From Bacteroides sp. (GTDB lineage Bacteria; Bacteroidota; Bacteroidia; Bacteroidales; Muribaculaceae): DNA of 53,942 bases. Below the pieces are notes generated by a model that was given only the letters and a program-made list of their open reading frames with translations, made no database searches and was not told the DNA's origin. The position numbers were made by a program, and so were the translations under genes. Every line of letters begins with the position of its first letter. Positions within the stretch are counted from its first letter, which is position 1. Below are positions 34,884 to 44,078 of this stretch, one piece after another. The stretch covers positions 20,665 through 74,606 of the forward strand of contig JAAVCX010000006.1 in NCBI GenBank assembly GCA_014802105.1, in the 5' to 3' direction.

Positions 34884-36197
34884 TCACACGGAGATAAGCC
34901 GGCGCAGGGCATCGTAGCTCACCGATATGCGCGGATGGGGAGCCGAGCGGTGAGGAGCCGGCGGGAGATTGTCGGGCTCGAGTCTGACCCCTGTGATCCG
35001 TTCGATGACCTTAGGGAATTTGGATGGATGGGCAGTAGAAAGGAATATACCTTTCTCGCCCTCGCGAAGATCTCTTCTCAACGCCCCCAATGCCGTGGCC
35101 GAGTGAGGATCAAGTATCACGCCCGAGTCGGTGTAAACGCTTCTTATCACCTCCTCTATCTCACTATCGGTCAGCGAATAGCCTCTCATACAGGCCTCAG
35201 GGGTCTCGTGGTCTTTTTCCAGCAGATCGATCACACGACTGATATTGGAAGGATTGCCTACATCCATAGCTGTCGCGACAGTACGCTCGGCACGTCGGGG
35301 AGTGAACTCGCCGGTAGTGACAAATCGCGCCGTGACATCGTTGGAATTATTGGCAACTACAAACCGATCTACGGGCAGACCCATGCGACGGGCCAGAAGC
35401 CCGGCCGTCAGATTGCCGAGATTGCCCGAAGGTATAGAGAATACCACCGGGGAGTCAAGATGCTTACCCGACATCTCCTCACGGGCCGAGAGCATGGCGT
35501 AGGCATAGAAAAAGTAGACCATCTGGGGTAACAGACGGCATATATTAATGGAGTTGGCCGACGTGATGCCGAAATTGTCGCGTAGCGAACGATCGACAAA
35601 CGCCTGCTTGACAAGTCGCTGGCAATCATCAAAAGTGCCGAGTACCTCGATCGGTTTTACCGAACTCCCCGGCAGGCACAGACGTGCCACCTGTGACCGT
35701 GAGAGTCCACCCGACGGATATAATATATAAGTCTCCACGCCGGGAACTCCATGAAAACCGGCCGCCACAGCGGCACCCGAGTCACCCGAGGTCGCTACAA
35801 GCACCTTGACTTTACGCGAAGGTGACCGGGAAGAGTAATGGCTGATAACGCGGGCCAGGAAACGCGCTCCTATATCCTTGAATGCCTTGGTAGGCCCATG
35901 GAAAAGTTCGAGAGAGAAAACATCGGGAGAAAGACCGACAAGAGGAATATCAAACGAGAACGTGTCATAGACGATCTGGCGTATCACTGCCGAAGGGATG
36001 TCCTTACCGAGTATCATGTCGGTAACGACAAAAGCAATGTCACGCAACGTCATCGACGATATATTATTAAAGAAAGCCTTAGGGATACGTGGGATCTGTT
36101 CGGGCATATACAGGCCACCGTCGGGCGCAAGACCGTTCATCACGGCCTCACGAAGATCCACTGAAGGGCTGCGGCGGTTAATGCTGTAAAATTTCAT
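34884..36197 (-). CDS. thrC: Threonine synthase
   Basis: 437 residues, PLP fold type II. The cofactor lysine lies in LELFHGPTKAFKDIGARFLAR near residue 108, preceded by the N-terminal SINRRSPSVDLREAVMNGLAPDGGLYMP typical of ThrC. VATSGDSGAAVAAGF binds the phosphate of the cofactor, and the C-terminal LSTAHPSKFP is conserved. It converts O-phosphohomoserine to threonine in the cytoplasm. thrA and thrB are not in this window. The small lipoprotein gene upstream ends 4 nt before this start, so the two are probably co-transcribed. Confidence 0.95.
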   Translation of the reverse strand: MKFYSINRRSPSVDLREAVMNGLAPDGGLYMPEQIPRIPKAFFNNISSMTLRDIAFVVTDMILGKDIPSAVIRQIVYDTFSFDIPLVGLSPDVFSLELFHGPTKAFKDIGARFLARVISHYSSRSPSRKVKVLVATSGDSGAAVAAGFHGVPGVETYILYPSGGLSRSQVARLCLPGSSVKPIEVLGTFDDCQRLVKQAFVDRSLRDNFGITSANSINICRLLPQMVYFFYAYAMLSAREEMSGKHLDSPVVFSIPSGNLGNLTAGLLARRMGLPVDRFVVANNSNDVTARFVTTGEFTPRRAERTVATAMDVGNPSNISRVIDLLEKDHETPEACMRGYSLTDSEIEEVIRSVYTDSGVILDPHSATALGALRRDLREGEKGIFLSTAHPSKFPKVIERITGVRLEPDNLPPAPHRSAPHPRISVSYDALRRLISV

Positions 36198-36200
36198 AGG

Positions 36201-36512
36201 TCAAAACAGTTCACGAGCCAGCGAATCATCGGCGGCCGTCACTCCGTCGATAAAACCACGTTCATAGTCGGTGGCGGCCTGACGCCCTACTCTGGCGCTG
36301 ATATTGTTCATGCGGGCCCTCACATCGAGCAGATAGTCCTGTAGAGCCGAGGGATCGTCATGGAGGCTCACAGCCCGGGCCGCGTGATCCATACCCAGAT
36401 TATAGGCTTGCCGGTCACGCACCCTCGAGGAGACACCACCACCATCACACGCCGCGAGCGACAGACCCGCGACGAGAATAACCGATGATATATGGATTGA
36501 TAATTTTTTCAT
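36201..36512 (-). CDS. Small lipoprotein, unknown function
   Basis: About 103 residues from the ATG at 36512. A longer upstream frame lacks a plausible start and would remove the signal peptide. MKKLSIHISSVILVAGLSLAAC is a type II signal peptide with the lipidated Cys at residue 22. The mature part is short, helical and charged (RVRDRQAYNLGMDHAARAVS, RQAATDYERGFIDGVTAADD). No domain is recognised. It sits between ispH and thrC in one minus-strand operon. Confidence 0.75.
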   Translation of the reverse strand: MKKLSIHISSVILVAGLSLAACDGGGVSSRVRDRQAYNLGMDHAARAVSLHDDPSALQDYLLDVRARMNNISARVGRQAATDYERGFIDGVTAADDSLARELF

Positions 36513-36544
36513 GCAGATGGGGGAGAGAAGATAATGTGTCGAAA

Positions 36545-37462
36545 TCAGGATAACGATCGGTCGATACAGTCGTTGACAATATCTCTGATCTGCTCCATGA
36601 GCCAACGTGGAGTAGAGGTGGCACCACAGATACCTATCGAAGAGGCTCCGCCCAGCCACGAGGGGTCAAAGTCGGCGGCCGTCGAGACCAGATGGGTGTC
36701 GGGATTGACATCGTGACACTCGCTGAAGAGCACCTTGCCGTTGCTGCTTTTGGCTCCGGCCACAAAGAGCACCACCTCGTGGGCCGCGGCAAATTCCCTG
36801 AGATGATTGACACGGTTGGCAACCTGTCGGCATATAGTGTCATAATACCTGAACACCACTTCAGGAGCCTTGCGCCGCTCAATCTCGGTTATCATTGCTT
36901 CAAAACCGTCGAGCGGCATGGTCGTCTGGGAATATAGAGCTATGTCGCGGTTGAAATCCACCCGGTCGAGTTGAGAGATATTCTCCACCACGGTAGCCTC
37001 GCCGTCAGTCTGACCGACGAGGCCGTTGACCTCGGCGTGTCCGGCCTTGCCATAGATGACGATCTGAGGCCGTGGCCCTGAAGTGTCATAGGTCTGCTTG
37101 ATGCGCCGCTGGAGTTGAAGCACCACGGGACATGTGGCATCGACTATCTCTATGCCGAGCCGTCGCGCCGTCAGATAGGTCGATGGTGGCTCGCCGTGAG
37201 CCCTGAGCAACACTCTGGCCCCTGCAAGCGACTCGAGATCACCGTGAGTGACGGTCGAGAGTCCTTTGCGACGCAAACGCTCCACTTCATCGCCATTGTG
37301 AACTATATCACCGAGACAATAGAGCGGAGCCGAGTGGCGCTCGAGTTCTTCCTCAGCCTTGCGTATCGCCGCCACGACTCCGTGACAGAAACCCGACGAG
37401 GGATCTATCTCGACCACCGGACGGCCTCCGGCCACTTCAGAAGAGCTTACCGTAACACTCAT
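36545..37462 (-). CDS. ispH: 4-hydroxy-3-methylbut-2-enyl diphosphate reductase
   Basis: 305 residues. The three Fe-S cluster cysteines are in SSGFCHGVV (near residue 25), VDATCPVV (near residue 111) and YYDTICRQ (near residue 206), with AHGEPP and a C-terminal GATSTP as in other IspH proteins. It makes IPP and DMAPP in the last step of the MEP pathway. The gene overlaps cmk upstream by 4 bp, an arrangement often seen in Bacteroidales. Confidence 0.95.
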   Translation of the reverse strand: MSVTVSSSEVAGGRPVVEIDPSSGFCHGVVAAIRKAEEELERHSAPLYCLGDIVHNGDEVERLRRKGLSTVTHGDLESLAGARVLLRAHGEPPSTYLTARRLGIEIVDATCPVVLQLQRRIKQTYDTSGPRPQIVIYGKAGHAEVNGLVGQTDGEATVVENISQLDRVDFNRDIALYSQTTMPLDGFEAMITEIERRKAPEVVFRYYDTICRQVANRVNHLREFAAAHEVVLFVAGAKSSNGKVLFSECHDVNPDTHLVSTAADFDPSWLGGASSIGICGATSTPRWLMEQIRDIVNDCIDRSLS

Positions 37463-38163
37463 GACTGAGACACCCGCTGATGGTACAGATCAAGCAGCCA
37501 GCGGTTCTGCTCCTCGATTGACATATCTGAATTATCAAGTCTCACTGCATCATCGGCACATCTCAGAGGCCCTTCCGAACGAGTCTCGTCGATATGATCG
37601 CGTGTTTTCACGTTATCAAGCACCTCTTGATATGTGACCTGAGCACCTTTGTCGGTGAGTTCTTTGAATCGACGGCTGGCGCGCTGCTCGGCCGAAGCAT
37701 CACAGAACACTTTCATCTCGGCATCGGGAAAAACCACAGTGCCTATGTCGCGTCCATCCATCACGATACCTTTGCTCCGGCCCATAGCCTTCTGCATAGC
37801 CACCATGGCATGACGCACCTGAGGGATAGCTGCTATGGGGCTCACGCAATTGCTCACCTCGAGAGAGCGTATCTCATTCTCCACGACCTCGCCGTTGAGT
37901 GTAGTGAGCTGGCGCTGACCGTCGACAAGGAAGTCGATGTCGATAAGAGGAAGGCCCTCGACTATACGCTCCACATCAGGCTCTGACCCGGGAGCTACCA
38001 GTCCATTACGCATGGCCCACAGGGTGACGGCACGGTACATTGCGCCCGAGTCGATATAACGGTAGCCTATGGCCGAAGCAAGTGCCCGTGCCATGGTGCT
38101 CTTGCCCGATGACGAGTAACCGTCGATAGCTATTGTGATTTTCCTTTCGGTGGAATTGTTCAT
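37459..38163 (-). CDS. cmk: Cytidylate kinase
   Basis: About 234 residues from the ATG at 38163. The longer frame upstream is the shadow of porQ. The P-loop IDGYSSSGKSTMARALA lies near residue 12, followed by DSGAMYRAVTLWAM, the CMP-binding and lid segments, and DGRDIGTVVFPDAEMKVF near residue 135. It phosphorylates CMP and dCMP with ATP. It overlaps porQ upstream and ispH downstream by 4 bp each, so all three genes are translationally coupled. Confidence 0.96.
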   Translation of the reverse strand: MNNSTERKITIAIDGYSSSGKSTMARALASAIGYRYIDSGAMYRAVTLWAMRNGLVAPGSEPDVERIVEGLPLIDIDFLVDGQRQLTTLNGEVVENEIRSLEVSNCVSPIAAIPQVRHAMVAMQKAMGRSKGIVMDGRDIGTVVFPDAEMKVFCDASAEQRASRRFKELTDKGAQVTYQEVLDNVKTRDHIDETRSEGPLRCADDAVRLDNSDMSIEEQNRWLLDLYHQRVSQS

Positions 38164-39191
38164 ATAGTAGTGGAAATGTTTAACATAAGAGTGGTGGCGC
38201 CAGAGTGGGGTTGAGACATGGCCACACCCAGCGAGAAGCTCCTGACGGCCAGCCCCATTCCAATCGAGAAACCCGAGAGGAAGGAGCGCTTGTAGGTAGA
38301 CATATCCGTGCGGGTGCGGTAATTGTATCCGAGACCGATATGAAAATTGTCGGAGGGACGGAAATCGGCACCAAATATCAGGTGGCGAAACAGGTTGGAT
38401 GTGAACTTGTCTTTCAGCTCGGGATCGGAAGTGCCGTCGCCGTTTTCCCAATAAGGAAGATGCCACTTCACGAGGTCGCGGGCTGTTACCGAGATAATCA
38501 GGGGGATAGAACTGAGGCCCTTGCTAAAACCGATTCTCAGATCGGCGGGAACCCTCTCATAGCTGCGGTCGAAGCGCTTGATCTGACCGCCCAGATTGGC
38601 CACGACGACCGAAAACGAGAAGTCGCTCTCGGGATCATAGTAGTTGACTCCGAGATCTGTGGCAAGTGCCATTGCCGTGTATGTGTCATAGGAAGAGTAG
38701 ACCCACTTTATAGTGGCGCCTCCACGCCAGCGGTCGTTGATGTCGCGGGCATAAGTGGCCGAGATCACCATATCCTTGGGCGAGAAATCGCCTGTGAGCA
38801 CTCCGTTGATGTCGGCTCCCTTGATACTGCCGTAACCGAGATACTGCACCCCGGCGGCCCAGGCGCCATGTTCGCCGGCCTGACGACCGAATTTCACACC
38901 GGCAAAATTGCTTTCGCCGATATATCTCATATAATTAAATCCGGCCTGCATCCCGATCTCAGGGCCGAGCAGACCCGGATTGCGGTCAGCGGCATTGATG
39001 TCGTCGTCGATCTGAGATATATTCATTCCTCCGAGGCCATAGGCGAGAGTCGACGAGGGGATTTCCAGAAAGGAATAGAACGTGTCGCCACCACCCTGGG
39101 CCCACAGGCTCACAGGCAGTGACAACCCGTATCCGACCCCGACGAGTATAAGTATAAGGCGGCAGAGGTGTCTGCGAAGGCAAAGTTTCAT
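38160..39191 (-). CDS. porQ: Type IX secretion system protein PorQ (PorV/PorQ-like barrel)
   Basis: 343 residues. The signal peptide covers about 1-31 (ending SLWAQ). The mature protein is beta-rich with alternating hydrophobic residues and the N-terminal FLEIPSSTLAYGLGGMNISQID typical of PorV/PorQ 14-strand outer-membrane barrels. In Porphyromonas, PorQ belongs to the attachment complex that links cargo to A-LPS. The neighbouring cmk and ispH genes match the usual context of PorQ in Bacteroidetes. No other T9SS gene is in the window. Confidence 0.82.
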   Translation of the reverse strand: MKLCLRRHLCRLILILVGVGYGLSLPVSLWAQGGGDTFYSFLEIPSSTLAYGLGGMNISQIDDDINAADRNPGLLGPEIGMQAGFNYMRYIGESNFAGVKFGRQAGEHGAWAAGVQYLGYGSIKGADINGVLTGDFSPKDMVISATYARDINDRWRGGATIKWVYSSYDTYTAMALATDLGVNYYDPESDFSFSVVVANLGGQIKRFDRSYERVPADLRIGFSKGLSSIPLIISVTARDLVKWHLPYWENGDGTSDPELKDKFTSNLFRHLIFGADFRPSDNFHIGLGYNYRTRTDMSTYKRSFLSGFSIGMGLAVRSFSLGVAMSQPHSGATTLMLNISTTI

Positions 39192-39279
39192 ATTCTTTTT
39201 AGAGTATGTTTATTTTTAACGTCGCGTTACCCTCCTTTAGTGTGTCGCCTATTCCAAAAAAGCACCCGTCAGCCGGTCA

Positions 39280-40680
39280 TCACTGACGCGCAGTCATCGA
39301 CGAGAGATCGACCGTGATAGCGGCAGGATAGAGACGATAGGGATCAAAATAGCGCGCACAACTGTTGACAACATTGCGCAGGTCGTTGACAAGCTTACCG
39401 GCGAAGACCTTCTCACCGTTGACGGTAAGCGTCACCGTACGTGACATATCCACAAGCCGGTCATTGAGATAGACCGTAAAGACTCCCGAAGTGGCCGGAG
39501 TATATGTCTTGTCAAACAGAAGTCCGATACTGAAACCGAAGCTTGTGTCGTCCTTGGCCACCGAGTAGGTCACGTTGTCGACCTTAATGTCTATATTATT
39601 GCCATCGATATCCATGCGGTAGCATGTGCGTGCCGACTCATCGTCATTACTGCGTTTATCAACATAGAGATTATAGAACCCGTCGCGATAGAGGCCGTCC
39701 ATCTCAAAGTTTTCCCAGACGACATGTTTGGGATAGGGATTGCGTGTAAACTGTTTGAGCCAGGGAGTGGTGACTCCGTATGTAATTGCATGTCCGCGTC
39801 CGGGCTCGAGCTCCACCTGATGGACGTAGGCGTCCGGCGACTCGCGCCTCAGGCTATCGAGGGTGGCCCCGGTGATCTGTGTCAACTGATTGCGCAGGAA
39901 GCCGTAGTCGTTCTCGCCGGTGTGGAGCGTGAAGGCCGTGTTGCGCAGGTTTTCAGCCGGAGCATTGATGAGTGGTTCGCCGCCGGCCATGGGCCCGGCT
40001 CCGGCGAGATAGTCGGCATAGAACGAGGCGAGACGCTGAGAACCATAGCCCCCCTCAGAGATACCGAATATGTAGATGCGGTTGCCGTCTATCAAACTGT
40101 CGGTCAACAGAGCCTGCCTGAGCAGTTTGTCCCAGGCCCATTGCTTGGACTTCTGCCACCATCGGTAGTAGGGGCCCTCGTTGGGTATACGAGGTATGAA
40201 ATAAACAGCCGGATCATCGTCAAAACTTTGAGAGATCTTCAGCCCAGTGATCCACTCCATCTGCTTCGGGCCCGAGCCGTGCAGGTAGATATAGAACGGA
40301 TATTTTCCTTCGGTGTCCCCCTTGCGGCCTATAAAATAAGACATCCGCGCATCAGGCTCGAGCGACGCGGGGAGCTGCCACTCATAGCTCACACCGTCGT
40401 TGAGCGACGGATAGGCACCGGGGAGTTTCTCTTCCTCAAAACTATCATTAGCATTCACCCACTGTTGCCACACACGTGACTCGACATCTTTCACCTGACC
40501 ATTCTTGATGGAATAGCCTGTGGAAAACGGCGATTTATCGCCTGAGAGATAGGCCGAGAAATAATTTTCGACAACTCCGTAATCATAGTTGCGAGGCATT
40601 GACGGGAGTTTCTTTTCTCCGGCCGAAAGGCCCGAGACTGTAATAAGTGACGCGAGAGAGGTTAAGAGCAGTTTATTCAT
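39280..40680 (-). CDS. Exported alpha/beta-hydrolase (esterase or peptidase)
   Basis: 466 residues. The signal peptide spans about 1-20. The N-terminal half adds a beta domain, then an alpha/beta-hydrolase core: an oxyanion segment YPFYIYLHGSGPKQM (about 126-140), the nucleophile elbow FGISEGGYGSQRLA (about 209-222) and the catalytic His in LEPGRGHAITYGVTTPWLKQF. A C-terminal region of about 130 residues forms another beta sandwich. It resembles carbohydrate esterases and prolyl-oligopeptidase-like proteins. The substrate is unknown. It is monocistronic, with no promoter that stands out. Confidence 0.75.
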   Translation of the reverse strand: MNKLLLTSLASLITVSGLSAGEKKLPSMPRNYDYGVVENYFSAYLSGDKSPFSTGYSIKNGQVKDVESRVWQQWVNANDSFEEEKLPGAYPSLNDGVSYEWQLPASLEPDARMSYFIGRKGDTEGKYPFYIYLHGSGPKQMEWITGLKISQSFDDDPAVYFIPRIPNEGPYYRWWQKSKQWAWDKLLRQALLTDSLIDGNRIYIFGISEGGYGSQRLASFYADYLAGAGPMAGGEPLINAPAENLRNTAFTLHTGENDYGFLRNQLTQITGATLDSLRRESPDAYVHQVELEPGRGHAITYGVTTPWLKQFTRNPYPKHVVWENFEMDGLYRDGFYNLYVDKRSNDDESARTCYRMDIDGNNIDIKVDNVTYSVAKDDTSFGFSIGLLFDKTYTPATSGVFTVYLNDRLVDMSRTVTLTVNGEKVFAGKLVNDLRNVVNSCARYFDPYRLYPAAITVDLSSMTARQ

Positions 40681-40846
40681 CGGGATTACTCATAAAAAAA
40701 TCAGCACATCGGCCTCGTGTCACAGCAGATTCAAAACGTGACACAAGACCGATGCGAAGTTACGAAAAATTTCCGATAATCTAAATAAAGCCGTCGCGTT
40801 TACCCCCTGACATCTGCGAACATCGCTGTCTACGGGTCTTCAGCCA

Positions 40847-41449
40847 TCAGTAGAGCAGCACCGTCAGAGAGACGGGGCCTTGTGCGCCGGTGATGTGGAC
40901 AGCCTCGATGTCGGCTGTTGCCGACGGGCCCGAGAAGAGTGAAGAATATTGTATCTTCGAGAGATTCATACGTGTATATGCGTCCTGGAGACCGTCGGTG
41001 ATCCTGTTTTTTTCGAGCAGCAGATAAAGCTTTTCAGCAAACAGTCCGTTGGCCATCCGGGTGAAGGACTCGGGCGAGACAAGTACACTGCCTGTCTCTC
41101 CGACACCGAGCAAACCCTCCCCTACGCACGCACTCAAACGTTCGGCATCGGCCGGAGTCTTGACGAGGTCTGGCGTCATGTTTCCGTTGTAACCATCGAC
41201 GGCACTAAATATCCGGTTGGACTGAGACGGGACAAGGTTTTGCTTCAGCCAGGAGATCGCCTCGTCGCGCGATGTCAAAGTGATAACTTTTCCATCAAAT
41301 CCTTCCACGTGACTGATGAAATTGTCCACAGGGTCACCGGCGATAGCAAAGACGGGGACGTCAGGATGCTCGTAGGGTTTGGGCCGGTTGGCACGGACAC
41401 GCCCCAGAATACGATCGCGGGCAGTGAGGGTATTGTTTTCTATATTCAT
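40847..41449 (-). CDS. lutC: LutC/YkgG-type LUD-domain protein
   Basis: About 200 residues from the ATG at 41449. An upstream TTG at 41503 would overlap lutB by 41 nt. The LUD domain shows GEGLLGVGETGSVLVSPESF near residue 105-125 and the terminal HITGAQGPVSLTVLLY. With LutA and LutB it forms the L-lactate dehydrogenase complex (YkgEFG) that oxidises lactate to pyruvate at the membrane. It is the last gene of the lutABC operon. Confidence 0.87.
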   Translation of the reverse strand: MNIENNTLTARDRILGRVRANRPKPYEHPDVPVFAIAGDPVDNFISHVEGFDGKVITLTSRDEAISWLKQNLVPSQSNRIFSAVDGYNGNMTPDLVKTPADAERLSACVGEGLLGVGETGSVLVSPESFTRMANGLFAEKLYLLLEKNRITDGLQDAYTRMNLSKIQYSSLFSGPSATADIEAVHITGAQGPVSLTVLLY

Positions 41450-41462
41450 AGCTGGTTTTTCG

Positions 41463-42866
41463 TTAATCTTTGGTGTCATCGTTGTCATCCCTGTTTTTCT
41501 CAAACCATTGACGGAAAGTCTGTTCAGGCGGCAGGGGGTTGCTGTGCCACTCGGCCCAAGGATTTATACCGCTCTCGGCTACAGCCGCCGGAGTGTGGCG
41601 CAGAGCCCACAGACCGAGACGCTCGGCATGCTGAAGATTGGTGGAACTCTTGAGCACCTCTCCCATGAGTCCTTCTTCAAGAGTGTGGGAGAACAGAGCC
41701 TGACGGTTTTCCACGACTACCTGACGCCAATAGAAGATAAGTTCGGGCAACGGCACTTTGACAGGACACACGTCACCACACGATCCGCAATGAGTGCAGG
41801 AGAATGGCAGACGCGCATAGCGGTGTAGATCATAGGATGGCATGAGGGCAAGCCCGAGCGGCCCCATATAATTGGCATCGTAGGATATACCCGAAGTGCG
41901 CCTGAACACGGGACATGTGTTCATACATGTGCCGCAACGCATACATTTCAACACTTCCCAATAAGACTGGCCGAGACGCTCGGAGCGTCCGTTGTCGAGC
42001 ATCACGACGTGTATCTCCTGACCGGGGGCAGGAGCCGAGATGTGAGACGTGTACTGAGTGATGTCATAGCCCAGCGAGCTTCGCGACAGTAATCTCAGAA
42101 ACAGTGGAAGGTCGGCCTGGGAGGGTATCACTTTTTCAATGCCGATAGTGACGATCAGCAGCGGAGGCACTGTGGCACATATATCCACGTCGCCCTCGTT
42201 GGAACACATCACTACCGTGCCGGTCTCGGCCACCGCATAGTTGCAACCGATCATTCCGGCCTCGGCCTTGACATAGCGCTTACGCATATCAGCGCGCATC
42301 ACACTGTTGAGATATGTCGGGTCGTCATTGGAAGGGTCGGAGCCAAGTTTCTCGGCAAATATACGGGCCACGTCGGTGCGGAGCTTATGGATCGCCGGCA
42401 TCACTATGTGGCTGTCGCGCTGATTGTCGAGCTGCTGTATGCGTTCGCCAAGATCTGACTCATTTACTTCTATCCCGTGTTTCTCAAGATACTCCCTCAT
42501 TCCACACTCATCCATCGTCATGGACTTTCCTTTGGTCAGCGAGGTCACCTCATGAGAACGCAGTATCTCAAGCACAATATCATTATGGTCGAGAGGTGTC
42601 TCCGCCCAATGCACTATGACGCCTCTGGAAGTGAGATTTTCTTCAAACTTCTCGAGATACTCGTCAAGGTGAGACAGAGTGTGTTCTTTGATTTCAGATG
42701 CGATGTCGCGCATCTGCTCCCACTCCGGAAGAGTGGCCGCAACTTTGTCGCGACGCATGCGGGCGGCCCAGAGGCAACGGTCGTTGCTCTCGCGATGAGG
42801 AGTATCGGCTATAAATTCGGCGCCGAGTTTAACTTGATTGACCTGTCGGCTCATAGGTGTATTCAT
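41463..42866 (-). CDS. lutB: LutB/YkgF-type iron-sulfur protein of L-lactate oxidation
   Basis: 467 residues. The N-terminal LUD domain (about 60-300) contains AEAGMIGCNYAVAETGTVVM near residue 203. Two 4Fe-4S motifs follow, CMRCGTCMNTCP near residue 310 and CTHCGSCGDVCPVKVPLPEL near residue 360, and a C-terminal helical part. It transfers electrons between the LutA/LutC partners and the quinone pool. It overlaps lutA by 4 bp and sits 13 nt before lutC. Confidence 0.93.
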   Translation of the reverse strand: MNTPMSRQVNQVKLGAEFIADTPHRESNDRCLWAARMRRDKVAATLPEWEQMRDIASEIKEHTLSHLDEYLEKFEENLTSRGVIVHWAETPLDHNDIVLEILRSHEVTSLTKGKSMTMDECGMREYLEKHGIEVNESDLGERIQQLDNQRDSHIVMPAIHKLRTDVARIFAEKLGSDPSNDDPTYLNSVMRADMRKRYVKAEAGMIGCNYAVAETGTVVMCSNEGDVDICATVPPLLIVTIGIEKVIPSQADLPLFLRLLSRSSLGYDITQYTSHISAPAPGQEIHVVMLDNGRSERLGQSYWEVLKCMRCGTCMNTCPVFRRTSGISYDANYMGPLGLALMPSYDLHRYARLPFSCTHCGSCGDVCPVKVPLPELIFYWRQVVVENRQALFSHTLEEGLMGEVLKSSTNLQHAERLGLWALRHTPAAVAESGINPWAEWHSNPLPPEQTFRQWFEKNRDDNDDTKD

Positions 42867-43606
42867 TTTGCGTCGCCGTTGAGTATCTCGGCGATATAAT
42901 AAAACTTAATATCCAGACCAAACTTCCGCGCCACACACGACTGATGGAGCAGGCACGACATATCCTGAGACGTAACATAGTGAAATCCATTGCGGGCATA
43001 GTCGTTCACCTTGTCAAGTCCCTGCTGTCCCGAGCAGCTTTTATCCCAGATGGCGAAAGTGCCTCCGAAGCCACAGCACTCATCGCGACGCGTGGCATAG
43101 CCTACCTCTATTCCATCGACCAGACTCAAGAGAGAGGCGGTCTTGGAAAACTCTGGGATCATGAGCTCTGAGGGGCGCGCCTCGTTGAGATAGCGTAGGG
43201 AATGGCAACCGTTATGGAGTGCGACGCGATGGGGGAATGATGCCCAGGGCAAGGAATCGACCTTGACAATATCATGAAGGAAGGTCACCAGGTCGACAGC
43301 CGATTGGCGTATTTGCCTGATTTCAGAGGTCTGAGGCAGATCCTCGAAATGATTTCTGAACTGGTCGGCACATATACCCGAGGGCATCACTATATGATCG
43401 TAGCCAGCCAAATGCGAGGCGGCCGCGCTCTCGACCTTACAGGCCGTGTGGGTGTAGCCCATATCCTTCATAGGCAGACCGCAACAAGCGGCTGATTCGA
43501 TAAACTCGGGCTTAAATCCAAGTCTACGCAGGAGTTTAAATGACGAAATGGCGGCCTGAGGTGCTATCGCATCTATATAGCATGGCACGAAAAAACCTAT
43601 TTTCAT
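42863..43606 (-). CDS. lutA: LutA/YkgE-type CCG-domain heterodisulfide-like protein
   Basis: 247 residues with two CCG-type cysteine-rich domains: CYID ... ESAACCGLPMKDMGY (about 9-52) and HNGCHSLRYL ... RRDECCGFGGTFAIW (about 131-185). Such domains bind non-cubane [4Fe-4S] clusters. It is first in the lutABC operon. A lactate permease gene is not present in the window. A TATTTTTG -7-like box at 43681-43674 abuts the palindromic repeat upstream. Confidence 0.91.
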   Translation of the reverse strand: MKIGFFVPCYIDAIAPQAAISSFKLLRRLGFKPEFIESAACCGLPMKDMGYTHTACKVESAAASHLAGYDHIVMPSGICADQFRNHFEDLPQTSEIRQIRQSAVDLVTFLHDIVKVDSLPWASFPHRVALHNGCHSLRYLNEARPSELMIPEFSKTASLLSLVDGIEVGYATRRDECCGFGGTFAIWDKSCSGQQGLDKVNDYARNGFHYVTSQDMSCLLHQSCVARKFGLDIKFYYIAEILNGDAK

Positions 43607-43673
43607 ATCGGGGGGAATGTGATGATATTTTAAGCATAACCATTCCGGCAGCCGTTTTGTTGATATATCTGCT

Positions 43674-43707
43674 CAAAAATATAGAACTGATCTAAACTTA
43701 TTACAAA
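43674..43707 (-). promoter_or_regulatory. Possible lutABC promoter that straddles a repeat boundary
   Basis: On the minus strand TTTG (43707-43704, inside the palindromic repeat) and TATTTTTG (43681-43674, at its edge) start 26 nt apart. If real, the repeat supplies the -33 element. Confidence 0.4.
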
Positions 43708-43877
43708 TTAACAATTCGAGATTGTTTTGGAGCTAATTTTAAGGTTTTTGAGGGAGCGACGGGGCTCCATCGTGACTGATAAAACCGAAGAAATTAGCCC
43801 AAAACAAGCCGAAGGGTTAATTCTTTGATTATTTCAGTTCTGACTTTTAACTTTCTGTAATAAGTTTAGATCAGTTC
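43683..43877. repeat. Palindromic interspersed repeat, copy 2 (195 bp), with an 88-bp inner palindrome
   Basis: The ends are 22-bp perfect inverted repeats containing GAACTGATCTAAAC. Compared with the reverse complement of copy 1, the outer parts align almost base for base, but copy 2 has 88 extra bases at 43722-43809. The extra block is itself an inverted repeat (TTGTTTTGG...AGCTAATTT against AAATTAG.CCAAAACAA) with smaller helices inside (GGAGC/GCTCC, GGTTTT/AAAACC). It sits between the divergent lut and kdu operons. Confidence 0.75.
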
Positions 43878-43985
43878 ATAAATTAAAGCCGGCGAGGCCG
43901 GATAGATGAGGCTTCGACGCAGCTTTTTTAATGAACGAGCCGTGAGCCGGAACAGGTTTTATAAAAAAAGTAGACAAAAAGTAAG

Positions 43986-44013
43986 TTGAGCATCCAAAAA
44001 AAATGTAACTTTG
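43986..44013 (+). promoter_or_regulatory. Promoter of the kdu operon
   Basis: TTG (43986-43988) and TAACTTTG (44006-44013) start 20 nt apart, with a 65-nt leader before kduD. Confidence 0.6.
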
Positions 44014-44078
44014 CGTGTATTATCGGTACACTCCCGTGATCCTTAGATTTAATAACGCAAAACAATACAGTCATCAAA

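Noticed and set aside
36201-36659. Longer frame for the small lipoprotein
   Set aside because: It would overlap ispH and bury the lipoprotein signal; the ATG at 36512 gives a clear lipobox.
37459-38466. Longer cmk frame with about 100 extra N-terminal residues
   Set aside because: The extra part overlaps porQ and has no protein-like character; the ATG at 38163 overlaps porQ by 4 bp as expected for the operon.
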